This document shows positions 47,414 to 56,272 of a DNA stretch of 64,000 bases, one piece after another. The position numbers and the translations under genes are program-made. Source of the stretch: Sorangium cellulosum So ce56 (lineage in GTDB: Bacteria > Myxococcota_A > Polyangia > Polyangiales > Polyangiaceae); contig NC_010162.1 of the NCBI RefSeq assembly GCF_000067165.1, positions 4,236,501 to 4,300,500 of the forward strand, written 5' to 3'. Below the pieces are notes generated by a model, which saw only the letters and a list, made by a program, of their open reading frames with translations, searched no databases and had not been told where the DNA came from. Position 1 is the stretch's first letter, and each line of letters begins with the position of its first letter.

Positions 47414-49525
47414 GTGTCCTTCTCATACCTGCCCTTCGTCGCGCCCGGCGGTCAGGAGGGGCAGCCCTCCGCGCCCGTCGGCACGGACGTGCTCGCCCAC
47501 GACAAGCTCGAGAACGCGCACGCCGCGCTCCGCCGCGCAGCGCTGTCGCTCGAGCACGACGTCGAGCCGGTGACCGACCTGACCGGGCCCGCGCGCGCCC
47601 TGGAGCGGGCCCTCGGCGCGATCTACGACGCCCTCGACGGCCGAGCCGAACCCCTCGGCGCGGTGCGTGCCGCCCTGGCAGAAACCGACGACATCGCCGC
47701 TCGGATCGAGCAGGTGATCGGGCTCGACGCGGGCTTCGCGGCGGTGGACGAGCTGCTCCGGAGCGCGCGCGGCTGGCTCGAGCAAGCCGCGGCGCGGCTC
47801 GCCCTCGTGCCGCCGGCGCCGCCGCTCGACCTTCCGCCGATCCTGGCGAGCCGCGACCGGCCGCGCCTGCACGCGGTCCAGCGGGCGTCGCTCGCGCCGC
47901 TCTTCAAGGTCCCGGAGCCGCCCCCGGCCGAGCTCGTCGCGAAGCCCCCGCCGCCGATCCCGCGGCCGCGGACGTTCGAGGAGCTCGAGGCCGCCGTCGA
48001 GGCGCTGAAGCAGCAGGCGCCCGCGCCCGGCGCGCTCCCCGCGGCGGCGGAGGTGCGGCCGCCCGCGGCGCGCCCCGAGGAGGGAGCTGCGCGCGCCGTG
48101 CCGCCGGGCTTCGCGCCCGAGATCGGCGACGCGATCGACGATCTCGCCTTCCTCCGCGCCCGCGCCCGCGAGTGCTTCGAGGAGGTCGCGATGGTCGGCA
48201 TGCAGCGGGCCCCGCTGCTCGGCGATCCGTTCCGCGGGGCGCTGATCCTCGAGCGGCGCATGCTCGCGGCCATCGACGTGATCGCGGCGATCGGGGCGCC
48301 GGCGCTCGAGCACGTGCCGCGGCTCGTGGCCGACGCGCCCGTGAAGGACGCGAGCGTCGCGTTCGCGAGCGCGATGGTGCTCGGCTGCTTCGCCGGCCGC
48401 GACGCGCTCGCCGCGGCCGAGCTCGCGCTGCTCCGGAGCGGCAAGGACAGGGCGTTCATCGACGCGCTCGGCGCTGCCTTGAAGCTGGTCCCGCACGAGC
48501 TCCTGCCGCTCGCGCTCCGCAGCCTGCTCCGCGAGCCCGAGCCGCTGGTCCGCGCGATGGCGATCGACGTCCTCGCCTACCGCGGCTTCGCGACAGAGGA
48601 CGAGCTCGTCGCGGCGGCGTCGGACGACGAGCCCCCCGTGGCGGCGTGCGCGCTCCACCACCTCGGCTGCACGCCGGGCCCCCGCTTGCCCGAGCTGATC
48701 CAGCGGGCGCTCGCGTCGACCGCGGCGCCGGACCCGGCGCTCCGCGAGGCCGCCTGGACGGCCATGGCGCTCTCGGATCACCCGCACGCCCCGCTCGCGC
48801 TGCGCGGCGCGCTGGAGGAGGCCGACGGCGCGGACACCGCGGCGCTCCTGCTCGCGCTCGCGGGCGACGACGCCGACGCGCGGCTGCTCGCCTCGCGCGT
48901 CGCCGAGGCGCCGCGCCGCGGCCTGATCTTCGCCGTGGGCTGGGCCGGCGCGGCCGCCGCGGTGCCGCTGCTCATCGACCTGCTCGAGCGCGACGTCGAC
49001 GGGGACGTGAAGCTCGCCGCGGCCTACGCGATGGAGCGGATCACCGGCGCGGGGATGTGGGAGGAGGTCGCGGTGGAGGACGAGGAGATCTTCGTCGCCG
49101 ATCCGCCCGAGCCCGACGTGGGCGAGCCTCGCGAGCTCAAGCTCGCGCAGCTGGTCAGCGATCCCAACGACCTGCCCGAGGCGCCGGCGCCGGAGATGGC
49201 GGAGCAGCCCACGGTGGATGCCGCGCGCTGGCGGGCCTTCTGGCGCGAGCGCTGCCAGGGCTGGGACATGACCGCGCGCTACCGCCGCGGGCGCCCCTAC
49301 ACGCCCGACGTCGTGCTCGACGAGCTGGATACGGGGCGGGTCACCCCGGGCGAGCGCCGGCTGCTCCAGCGCGAGCTGATCGTCCGCACCGGGCACTTCG
49401 TGCGCTTCGATCCGCACGACTTCGTGGTGGCGCAGGAGGAGGCGATCCAGGCCTGGCGGCCGATCGCGGCGCGCGCCTCCGGCTCCCCGGGCCGCTGGAC
49501 GCGGCCCCGCCGGCGCGTAGGGTAA
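47414..49525 (+). CDS. TIGR02270-like HEAT-repeat protein (T6SS-associated)
   Basis: A 703-residue protein of helical HEAT-like repeats (for example LEHVPRLVADAPVKDASVAFASAMVLG, AAVPLLIDLLERDVDGDVKLAAAYAMERITG). After an N-terminal helical region and a Pro-rich linker (about 130-220), the repeats run to about residue 560. The C-terminus has WRAFWRERCQGWDMTARYRRGRPYTPDVVLDEL followed by ERRLLQRELIVRTGHFVRFDPHDFVVAQEEAI, the pattern of the TIGR02270 family found in T6SS-encoding bacteria. Function unknown. Start is uncertain: GTG 47414 or GTG 47399; no good ribosome-binding site for either. Confidence 0.82.
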   Translation: MSFSYLPFVAPGGQEGQPSAPVGTDVLAHDKLENAHAALRRAALSLEHDVEPVTDLTGPARALERALGAIYDALDGRAEPLGAVRAALAETDDIAARIEQVIGLDAGFAAVDELLRSARGWLEQAAARLALVPPAPPLDLPPILASRDRPRLHAVQRASLAPLFKVPEPPPAELVAKPPPPIPRPRTFEELEAAVEALKQQAPAPGALPAAAEVRPPAARPEEGAARAVPPGFAPEIGDAIDDLAFLRARARECFEEVAMVGMQRAPLLGDPFRGALILERRMLAAIDVIAAIGAPALEHVPRLVADAPVKDASVAFASAMVLGCFAGRDALAAAELALLRSGKDRAFIDALGAALKLVPHELLPLALRSLLREPEPLVRAMAIDVLAYRGFATEDELVAAASDDEPPVAACALHHLGCTPGPRLPELIQRALASTAAPDPALREAAWTAMALSDHPHAPLALRGALEEADGADTAALLLALAGDDADARLLASRVAEAPRRGLIFAVGWAGAAAAVPLLIDLLERDVDGDVKLAAAYAMERITGAGMWEEVAVEDEEIFVADPPEPDVGEPRELKLAQLVSDPNDLPEAPAPEMAEQPTVDAARWRAFWRERCQGWDMTARYRRGRPYTPDVVLDELDTGRVTPGERRLLQRELIVRTGHFVRFDPHDFVVAQEEAIQAWRPIAARASGSPGRWTRPRRRVG

Positions 49526-49726
49526 ACGGCGGCCAGGGCGCCTGCGGCGCCGAGCCCGATGCAGGCCGTGAGGTGCGCTCCGCGGTCGACGAGAAAAGAG
49601 CCCACCGGACCACCTCCGTGCCAGGGGGCCGCGCAGCGCCCGTTCGCGCTCCGTGCCTCCGCCCAGAGGATATCGCGCCGCGCGGCGTGAGCCACGCGCG
49701 CCCCGCGAGCGACGTACGCTGCGCGG

Positions 49727-50446
49727 CTACTTCTTGGCGGGCGCGGCCGGCTTCGCCGGGGCGGCGGGCGGCGCGCCCTTCGCGGGCGGCGCCTCGCCGG
49801 CCTGCCCGCTGTTGTACATCTGGATCGCGCGATCGGTGAGCTCGAGATCGGCGCGGTAGTAGGGAACGGCCGACTTGTCGAGGATGAGGTCGTAACCCTC
49901 CTGCGCCGCGAGGCGCCGGAGGAGGCCGAGCACCTTCTGCAGCATCGGCGTCGTGAGCTCGCTCTCCTTGCGCTGCATCTCGCGCTGGGCGTCGAGCGTC
50001 GTCGCCTGGAACTCGGCGGCCTGGCGCTGCCAGGTCTCGAACCTGCGCTGGAGGACGTCCTTCGGCGTCTTGCCCGCCTGGGCCTCCTTGTCGAGCTTGT
50101 CCCGCTCGTCGTCGAGCGCGCGGCGCTTCGTGTCGAGCTCCACCTGGCGGCTGTCGAACAGCTTCTTGAGCGTCGCCTGGACGCGGAGCCCTTCCTCGGT
50201 CTCCAGCATGGCGCGGCGCACGTCGACGACGGCGATCTTCGACTGCGCGGACGCGGGCGCGGGCGACAGCAGCGCCGCGCTGCCGAGCGCCGCGGCCGCG
50301 AGCAGCGGCAGGACGCGCGCCGTGAGCCTCCGGCCCGAGGTCGGGCGGGCTGCCAGCGCAGCACCCTGGCTCGCGCCGGCCGGGCGCGCAGGGGTGGAGA
50401 ACGTGGAACAGCGCGCGACGAGCCGCTCAGGAGCGTTGTTTCGCAT
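49727..50446 (-). CDS. OmpH/Skp-family periplasmic chaperone-like protein
   Basis: A 239-residue exported protein. After a 42-residue N-terminal extension there is a hydrophobic signal (VLPLLAAAALGSAALLSPAPASAQ). The Skp fold follows: KIAVVDVRRAMLETEEG strand, a long coiled coil (about 80-165, rich in Lys/Glu/Gln) and the closing YDLILDKSAVPYYRADLELTDRAIQMYN. Skp proteins hold unfolded outer-membrane proteins in the periplasm. The tail is Ala/Pro/Lys-rich. The pre-signal extension is odd; no later start codon was found, so it may be real. It follows the big kinase by 33 bp on the same strand. Confidence 0.88.
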   Translation of the reverse strand: MRNNAPERLVARCSTFSTPARPAGASQGAALAARPTSGRRLTARVLPLLAAAALGSAALLSPAPASAQSKIAVVDVRRAMLETEEGLRVQATLKKLFDSRQVELDTKRRALDDERDKLDKEAQAGKTPKDVLQRRFETWQRQAAEFQATTLDAQREMQRKESELTTPMLQKVLGLLRRLAAQEGYDLILDKSAVPYYRADLELTDRAIQMYNSGQAGEAPPAKGAPPAAPAKPAAPAKK

Positions 50447-50479
50447 CGCGGATGGCCTTAGCTACCCGGCCACCCAACG

Positions 50480-53400
50480 TCAAGAACGTGGCGCGCCCTT
50501 CTCGTGCGCTGCTGCCGCCGCGCCCTCCGGGTGCGCTTCCTTGCTCTGCGCAGCGCTCGCGCTCCGGTGCGCTGCCGGATCGTTGTTGCTCGGCGCCTCG
50601 GCGCGCTCCTTCCGTCCCAGGGCGCCGGCGGTCTTCGCGACCTTGCTCCGCGACGGCGCCCCGGCGGCCCGCTGGGCGGACGGGTCCGCCGCGTGCGGCG
50701 GCCGCGCCGTCGACGGCAGCGACCGGCCGAGGCGCTCTCGAGCGAGGGCGATCAGACGCCCGACGTCATCGTTCCCCCGAAGGAACGCGTCGCGCTGGCG
50801 GGGATCCCGCAGGGCCTCGACGCGCGCGGCCAGGGCGGAGAACGCGGCGTCGAGCGCGGCGTTCGCCTCGCGCTCGTCCCCGATCGCGAGGAGGGCCTCC
50901 ACGAGCGTGACGCGGATCGCGTCGCTCCACTCCTCGACGGGCCCACCCGCGAGGTGGCGCGAGGCCTCGCGCGCCGCGTCGACCGCGGCCCTGAGCTCGC
51001 GGCGCGCCAGCTGGACGCGCGCCATCGCGAAGCTCGCCATCGCCTGCAGCGCGGCCGCGTGGTGCGCCGCCTCCTCGCAGAGCCAGCGCGCGACGGCGTG
51101 CGCTGTCGCGTGGTCGCCGGGGGCGCCGCGCCAGACGAGGAAGAGCGCCTCGTACAGCCGGCCGGCGAACCTGAGGCGGGAGATCTGGCACGCGTCGGCG
51201 ATCCCGCTCGCCTGGCGCTCGAGCGCGACGCCCTCCTCGATGTTGCCGAGCCGCGCGTGCGACATCCCGAGGTTGTGGAGCGCGAACCCCTCGATCGCCC
51301 GGAGCTTCCGGCCCCGCGCGTCGAGCAGCGCGCGCTCGAGCAGCTCCTGCGCCTCCTCGAACAGGCCGAGCTGGTTCAGCGCCGAGCCGGTGTTCAGGCG
51401 GGCCCTCGCCGCGATGACGGCGTCGCCGGCCCCGTCGGCGTCCGCGACGAGCGACGCGCCCAGAGAGGCCGCGGCGGCCAGATCGCCGGCGTGGATCAGC
51501 GCGGCCAGGTGGGCCTCCCGGGCGTGGAGGAGCGCGTCGGCCGAGCCGCTCCCGCGCGCGGCCTCCATCGCCGCATGCGCGGCGCGGAGCGCCTCGGCGG
51601 GCCGGCCCAGCGCCGCGAGGGCGCGGACGCGCGACGCGAGGAGCTTCGCGCGGATCGACGGCGAGAGCGCCGCCGCGAACTGCGGAGAGAGCGCGGACGC
51701 GGCGCGCGCGTCGCCCTCGGCGCCCTGGCCCGCCTCGATCATGCAGGTCGCCGCGACGACCTGCGCCTCACCCCACAGATCCGAGCCGGGCAGCGCGAGG
51801 CGCGACGCCTGCTCCGCGGCGTCGAGCGCCTCGTCGACGCGGCCGAGGAGCTCGAGGATCTCCGCCCGGCGGACCAGGAGCGCGGCGCGCGTGGTCCCCT
51901 CGGCCCCGCAGGCGAGCCCGCGCGTCGCGAGCTCGAGCGCCTCGTCGAGCTCCGCGCCGCTCGCCGCCGGGTCCCGCGTCGCGCGCGCGTAGAGCAGCGC
52001 CGCCCGCGCCTTGTCGCCGCCCGCCTCGGCGTGGCGCGCGATCAGCCCCGGATCGACGCCCGCGGACTCGAGCCAGGCGGCCGCGGCGAGGTGGAGCGCG
52101 GCGCGATCTTCCTCGAGGATCGACGCGTACGCCGCGTCGCGCACGACCGCCTGCCGGAACGTCCACTGCACCTGCCCCGGGACCCGCGGCTCCAGCTGGC
52201 GCGCGATCATCTCGCCCGCCTCCAGCTCGGCGAGCTCCGCGCCCACGGCGCGCTCGAGCAGCGCCGCGACGCCCGCCGTCCAGAAGACCTGGCCGAAGAC
52301 GGACGCGGCGCGCAGCGCCCCGCGCACCCCGCTCGACATGCGATCGACGCGGGCCTGCACCAGGGCCTGCACGCTGAGCGGCACGCCGTCGCGCCCCTCG
52401 GCGGCGGACCGGATGAGCTCCTCCAGGAAGAGCCCGTAGCCGCCGGCGCGCTGGACGATGGCGCCGCGCGTGGCCGGGTCGGCCTGCGGGAGGGCGCTCG
52501 CCGCGAGCCGATCCGCGGCCTCTGGGGACAGCGGCGGGAGCGTCACGCGGGTCACGTCGCGGTGCTCCCACAGCGACGGGAACCGGGCGGAGAGCTCGGG
52601 CCGCGCGAAGGCGAAGACCCCGAAGCGGAGATCGGCGCAGCCGAGCAGCCAGTCGACGAGCTCGACCGTGGTGCTGTCGGCCCAGTGCATGTCCTCGATG
52701 ACCAGGATCTGCGGCGTCGTCTCGGACTTCGAGCGGAAGAACGCCTCCACCGCCATCCGCGTGCGCGATTCCATGAGCTGCGGGCTCTCGCGGGCCGCGC
52801 GCAGCGGCTCGTTGTCCTCGTCGGGGAAGGGCACGCCGGCGAGCTCCCCGATGAAGCCGGCGAGGAAGCGGAGCGGGCGGGCCAGGCGCATCGCCACGTG
52901 GGCGCTCACCTTCTGCACCTGGTCCTCGAGGCGCTCGCCGTCGCGGATGCCCATGAGCGCGCGCAGGGCGCGGCCCAGCGTCGTGAGGCCAGCGCCCTGG
53001 CTCATCGCGTCGCCGCGGCAGAGCAGGATGATCGGCGCGTGCGGCGCCGTCTCGAGGTGCTGGATCAGCTCGGCGCGGACGCGGCTCTTGCCGATGCCGG
53101 CGGGGCCCGTCACGAGCGCCGCGCGCGGCGCGCCGTCCTCGGCGATCTTGCTGAAGATGCCCTGGAGCCTGGCGAGCTCGTGCTCGCGCCCGAGGGGCGC
53201 CGTGGGGAGCCCGGCGAGCTTGCGCGCGTCGAAGCCGGCCGCGTCCTCGTGGACGATCACGCCGCCGCGCGCGTCCTCCTGGACCACGAACCGCCCCTCC
53301 AGCGCGGCGATCGCGTGGGCGTCGATCCGGACCGCGCCGGGCGCCGCGTACTCCAGCTGCTGCGCCGCGCGATCGAGCGCCTCGCCGGCGAGGCTCGCCC

Positions 53401-54607
53401 TGCCGCGGACGGCGTGCCCGACCGCGACCGAGGCCCGCGCGCCCGGCGTCGATCGGGCCACGGTCAGCGCCGCCCGCGCGGCGCGCGCCGCCTCGTCGCC
53501 CCGCGAGCGCTCCACCCCGAGCGCCGCGGCGAGCCTCCCGTCGGGGAGCGGCTCGAACCGCGGGTCGTCGCCGAGGACCTCGCGGAGCGCGGCGTCCACC
53601 GCGGGGCGGAGCGGGCCGGCGCCCAGCTCGAAGAGCGCGCAGGCGACCACGCGCCGCTCGCTGTTGGCGAGTCGCACCTGCGGCCGCTCGTCGCCCGGCC
53701 CGGCGGGCCTCGGCATCGTCTCCTGCGCGGGCGCGCGCCGGACGATCGAGGCGGACCTGTCGGTCGCGGGGGGATCGTTGCTCAGCTCCCCGACCCGCGC
53801 GAGCGCGCGCGCCAGCTCGCCGCCGTTCTCGTACCGCTGCTCGCGATCGCGGGCGATGGCGCGCGCGAGCACCTCGTCGAGGGCCTCGGGCACGTCGAAG
53901 CGGATCTGCTGCGAGCGCGGGGGATCCTCGACCACGAGGCGGCTGAGCAGGGCGATCGCGTTCTCGGTCTCGAACACGTTCCTGCCTGTGACCAGGCGGA
54001 ACAGGACGGCGCCCAGCGAGTACACGTCGGCCCGCGCGTCGACCGCCTCGCCGCGCGCCTGCTCGGGCGCCATGAAATGCGGGGTGCCGATGATCGTGCC
54101 GCGCTCGGTGGGGCAGTCGTCCGGGACCGGGAGCTTCACGACGCCGAAGTCGATCAGCTTGATCGCGGTGCCCTTGCCGCGGACGAGGAAGATGTTGGAG
54201 AGCTTGAGGTCGCGGTGGACGACGCCGCGGGCGTGGATGGCGGCCATCGCGGCGGCGCTGCGCCGGACGACCTCCACCGAGTCGCGCAGGCCGAGCGGCG
54301 CGCGCCGCTGGCGCTGCCCCAGATCCTCGCCGTCCAGCCACTCCATCGCGAAGAAGAGGCGCCCGTCGAGCCAGGTGCCGTGCGCGACGTACTGAACGAT
54401 GTTGGGGTGCCGCAGATCGGCGAGGATCGAGATCTCGCGCGCGAAGCGGGCGCGCTCGTGGGGCGACGCGGCGGCGCGCAGGATCTTGAGCGCGACCGGG
54501 GCGCCGGTGGTCTGATCCGTGCCCTTGAAAATGTCACCCATGCCGCCGCTTCGGCTGCGGGCTTCGATCATGAAGCGGTCGGTCGGGTCGGTGAACTCCG
54601 GGAGCAC
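50480..54607 (-). CDS. Ser/Thr kinase - AAA ATPase - TPR regulator
   Basis: A 1375-residue cytoplasmic signalling protein from GTG 54607. The kinase domain (about 11-270) has ARSRSGGMGDIFKG (Gly loop whose first Gly is Ser), VALK (K41), HRDLKLSNIF, DFGVVKL and GTPHFMAPEQARG. A cyclase-like degenerate domain follows (about 330-470). The STAND/AAA_16 part has HELARLQGIF, a complete Walker A TGPAGIGKSR near residue 500 and Walker B PQILVIEDMHWAD. About 500 residues of TPR-like helices end the protein. Same architecture as the kinase at 17522, but the sequences are well diverged and this one lacks the 10-residue repeats. Targets unknown. Confidence 0.93.
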   Translation of the reverse strand: MLPEFTDPTDRFMIEARSRSGGMGDIFKGTDQTTGAPVALKILRAAASPHERARFAREISILADLRHPNIVQYVAHGTWLDGRLFFAMEWLDGEDLGQRQRRAPLGLRDSVEVVRRSAAAMAAIHARGVVHRDLKLSNIFLVRGKGTAIKLIDFGVVKLPVPDDCPTERGTIIGTPHFMAPEQARGEAVDARADVYSLGAVLFRLVTGRNVFETENAIALLSRLVVEDPPRSQQIRFDVPEALDEVLARAIARDREQRYENGGELARALARVGELSNDPPATDRSASIVRRAPAQETMPRPAGPGDERPQVRLANSERRVVACALFELGAGPLRPAVDAALREVLGDDPRFEPLPDGRLAAALGVERSRGDEAARAARAALTVARSTPGARASVAVGHAVRGRASLAGEALDRAAQQLEYAAPGAVRIDAHAIAALEGRFVVQEDARGGVIVHEDAAGFDARKLAGLPTAPLGREHELARLQGIFSKIAEDGAPRAALVTGPAGIGKSRVRAELIQHLETAPHAPIILLCRGDAMSQGAGLTTLGRALRALMGIRDGERLEDQVQKVSAHVAMRLARPLRFLAGFIGELAGVPFPDEDNEPLRAARESPQLMESRTRMAVEAFFRSKSETTPQILVIEDMHWADSTTVELVDWLLGCADLRFGVFAFARPELSARFPSLWEHRDVTRVTLPPLSPEAADRLAASALPQADPATRGAIVQRAGGYGLFLEELIRSAAEGRDGVPLSVQALVQARVDRMSSGVRGALRAASVFGQVFWTAGVAALLERAVGAELAELEAGEMIARQLEPRVPGQVQWTFRQAVVRDAAYASILEEDRAALHLAAAAWLESAGVDPGLIARHAEAGGDKARAALLYARATRDPAASGAELDEALELATRGLACGAEGTTRAALLVRRAEILELLGRVDEALDAAEQASRLALPGSDLWGEAQVVAATCMIEAGQGAEGDARAASALSPQFAAALSPSIRAKLLASRVRALAALGRPAEALRAAHAAMEAARGSGSADALLHAREAHLAALIHAGDLAAAASLGASLVADADGAGDAVIAARARLNTGSALNQLGLFEEAQELLERALLDARGRKLRAIEGFALHNLGMSHARLGNIEEGVALERQASGIADACQISRLRFAGRLYEALFLVWRGAPGDHATAHAVARWLCEEAAHHAAALQAMASFAMARVQLARRELRAAVDAAREASRHLAGGPVEEWSDAIRVTLVEALLAIGDEREANAALDAAFSALAARVEALRDPRQRDAFLRGNDDVGRLIALARERLGRSLPSTARPPHAADPSAQRAAGAPSRSKVAKTAGALGRKERAEAPSNNDPAAHRSASAAQSKEAHPEGAAAAAHEKGAPRS

Positions 54608-54849
54608 CGTCCGGATAGGCTACGCGAACCTCGCGCCTTCATGCCAGCGAGAAGGCGCCCCGCGCAGCGCGGAGCGCCGGCGGGCGACCTGGGCCGAAGC
54701 CCGAATCGCGCGCCATCGTCGTGCTGCTCCGCAGCGTAGCGCCGCCATGACCGGCGCGATCGGGACACGGCGCTCGAAAATTCCAGCCAGCATCCGCGCC
54801 GCCGCGCCGTCCGCACCACCCTCCTGCCCGCGCGGGGCCCTCCGCGCGC

Positions 54850-55857
54850 TCAGAACCCCGCGAGCAGCCCGGCGCCGAGGGAAGCGCTCGGACGCAGAGG
54901 TCTCAGCGCGCCGGCGAGCGGGTGGTCGACGAGCCCGAGCGCGGCGAGGACCTCGGCGTGGGTATAGAACGAGAGCGTGTCGTTGAGCGCGAGCTCGATC
55001 CCGCCGCGGAGCCCGAGCGCCATGAACAGCAGGGACACGTCGGTGGCGGGGACGGCCCGATCGGCGACCTGCGCGACGCCCATCTCGACGAGAGCGCATG
55101 TGACCAGCAGGTCGACCGTGTGAAGGCACGGAACGAAGGCGCCGCTCGTGTGCGTGCGCGGGTACGACGATCGCGCTTTCGTGCTCCCGCCGGGGCTCGG
55201 GGCGTCCGGACTCGACACCTCGCCGTGTTCGAGCGCGCTCGGCTTCGAGACGACGAACGTGCCCCGGCTCTCCAGCGAGAAGGAGAGGCTCTGTGACCAG
55301 CGAACCCTGACGAGCAAGGAGGCGCCGCCGAACAGCCCCTCGGGCACCCCGAGCCCCGCTATCGCGCCTATGCCGACCCGCGCCGAGCTCCACGGCTCGC
55401 CGGGCCTGCTCCCGGGCTCCGGGCGCGCCGGCGCGATCTCCGGGCGAGGCGGCGCGGCGGGCGCTCGCTCGTCGCTCGCGAACGGCGTCAGCGTGAACGA
55501 GATCGCGACCGCGACGGTATGGGTGAGCTGCTCGCAGGCGCCGTCTCCGTGCGAGAGGTCGAAGCCTCGGCCGGAGACCCGCCCGTCGGCGTTCCGGTAC
55601 GTCGTCGTCGCGACGACCTGGGCGCCGTGAGGCCTGATCGCGACCTCGACCTCCTCGGTCGCGTCCTCGCGGAAAGGGTCGTACCCGACGCGCAGCCGGA
55701 TCCGCTCGCGCAGCGCGCGCTCTCCAGGGCACGAGGCCGCTTGCGCATCCTCGCTGTAGCGCAGCCGCAGCGCGCGGCGTGCCGGCTCCGCCGCGCGCGA
55801 CGGCGCGCTGAGCAGCAGAGAGGCGAAGACGATCATGCAGAGAAAGGAGCGTGCCAT
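54850..55857 (-). CDS. exported protein, possible outer-membrane beta barrel, unknown
   Basis: A 335-residue protein. ATG 55857 gives a signal peptide (MARSFLCMIVFASLLLSAPSRAAEP) and has GGGGAT before it; the upstream in-frame Met would bury the signal. Residues about 30-140 form a small beta domain with two Cys (SCPGERALRERIRLRVGYDPF, GDGACEQLTHTVAVAISFTLTP). A Pro-rich linker follows. The C-terminal 170 residues have alternating hydrophobic strands (ARVGIGAIAGLGVPEG, ASLLVRVRWSQSLSFSLESRG, LLFMALGLRGGIEL, ASLGAGLLAG), suggesting a barrel. This layout is common among uncharacterised myxobacterial envelope proteins. Confidence 0.75.
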   Translation of the reverse strand: MARSFLCMIVFASLLLSAPSRAAEPARRALRLRYSEDAQAASCPGERALRERIRLRVGYDPFREDATEEVEVAIRPHGAQVVATTTYRNADGRVSGRGFDLSHGDGACEQLTHTVAVAISFTLTPFASDERAPAAPPRPEIAPARPEPGSRPGEPWSSARVGIGAIAGLGVPEGLFGGASLLVRVRWSQSLSFSLESRGTFVVSKPSALEHGEVSSPDAPSPGGSTKARSSYPRTHTSGAFVPCLHTVDLLVTCALVEMGVAQVADRAVPATDVSLLFMALGLRGGIELALNDTLSFYTHAEVLAALGLVDHPLAGALRPLRPSASLGAGLLAGF

Positions 55858-56272
55858 ATCCCCGGTCAGCGGCTCCGCTAAACGAGCCATCCGTGGCCGC
55901 CATGAAGCGCTCTCGAGGCAAAGCACGTCAAGAGCTCATGTCGTTTCTCTTCACGATCCCGGCTGACGTCAATTGACGTGATAATCGAAGCTCGTGAATG
56001 GTAATGGCCGCGAAATCGCGATTGCGCGCGAGCGGGATCCGGATCCGTGACGAGCGAGACCACTCGTCCGTATGCACGCAGGCAGCTGACCGGCGCGGAG
56101 CGTGAGAATCCGTCGGGGTTCGCGGCAATGCAGACTTGCTGTCTGCAATGGCCTGCGCGCGGCGGGCATGCTCCGCCGGCCGCGCGGACCTCTCGGTCAG
56201 CGCCGTGCGCGGTCGATCTCGCTGGAGGGGGAGGAGGGCCGAGAGGGCGAGGGGGAAGGGGACGGCGAGCGG
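55858..56272. other. intergenic region with inverted repeats, no gene
   Basis: About 415 bp between two minus-strand genes; it holds the promoter of the exported protein and the downstream end of the PP2C gene. Besides the palindrome at 55966-55979, there is a 7-bp stem TGCAGAC/GTCTGCA with a 5-nt loop (56129-56147). It lies downstream of the PP2C stop but has no T run after it. The area 55930-56050 is markedly less GC-rich than the rest. I see no supported reading frame. Confidence 0.55.
55966..55979. promoter_or_regulatory. 14-bp palindrome with repeated TTGACGT half-sites
   Basis: ACGTCAATTGACGT is a perfect palindrome of two TTGACGT half-sites. A third half-site (ACGTCAA) is at 55925-55931, between it and the start codon of the exported protein gene (55857). 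The position about 110 bp upstream of that start fits an operator or an overlapping -35 (TTGACG). No regulator is known. Confidence 0.55.
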
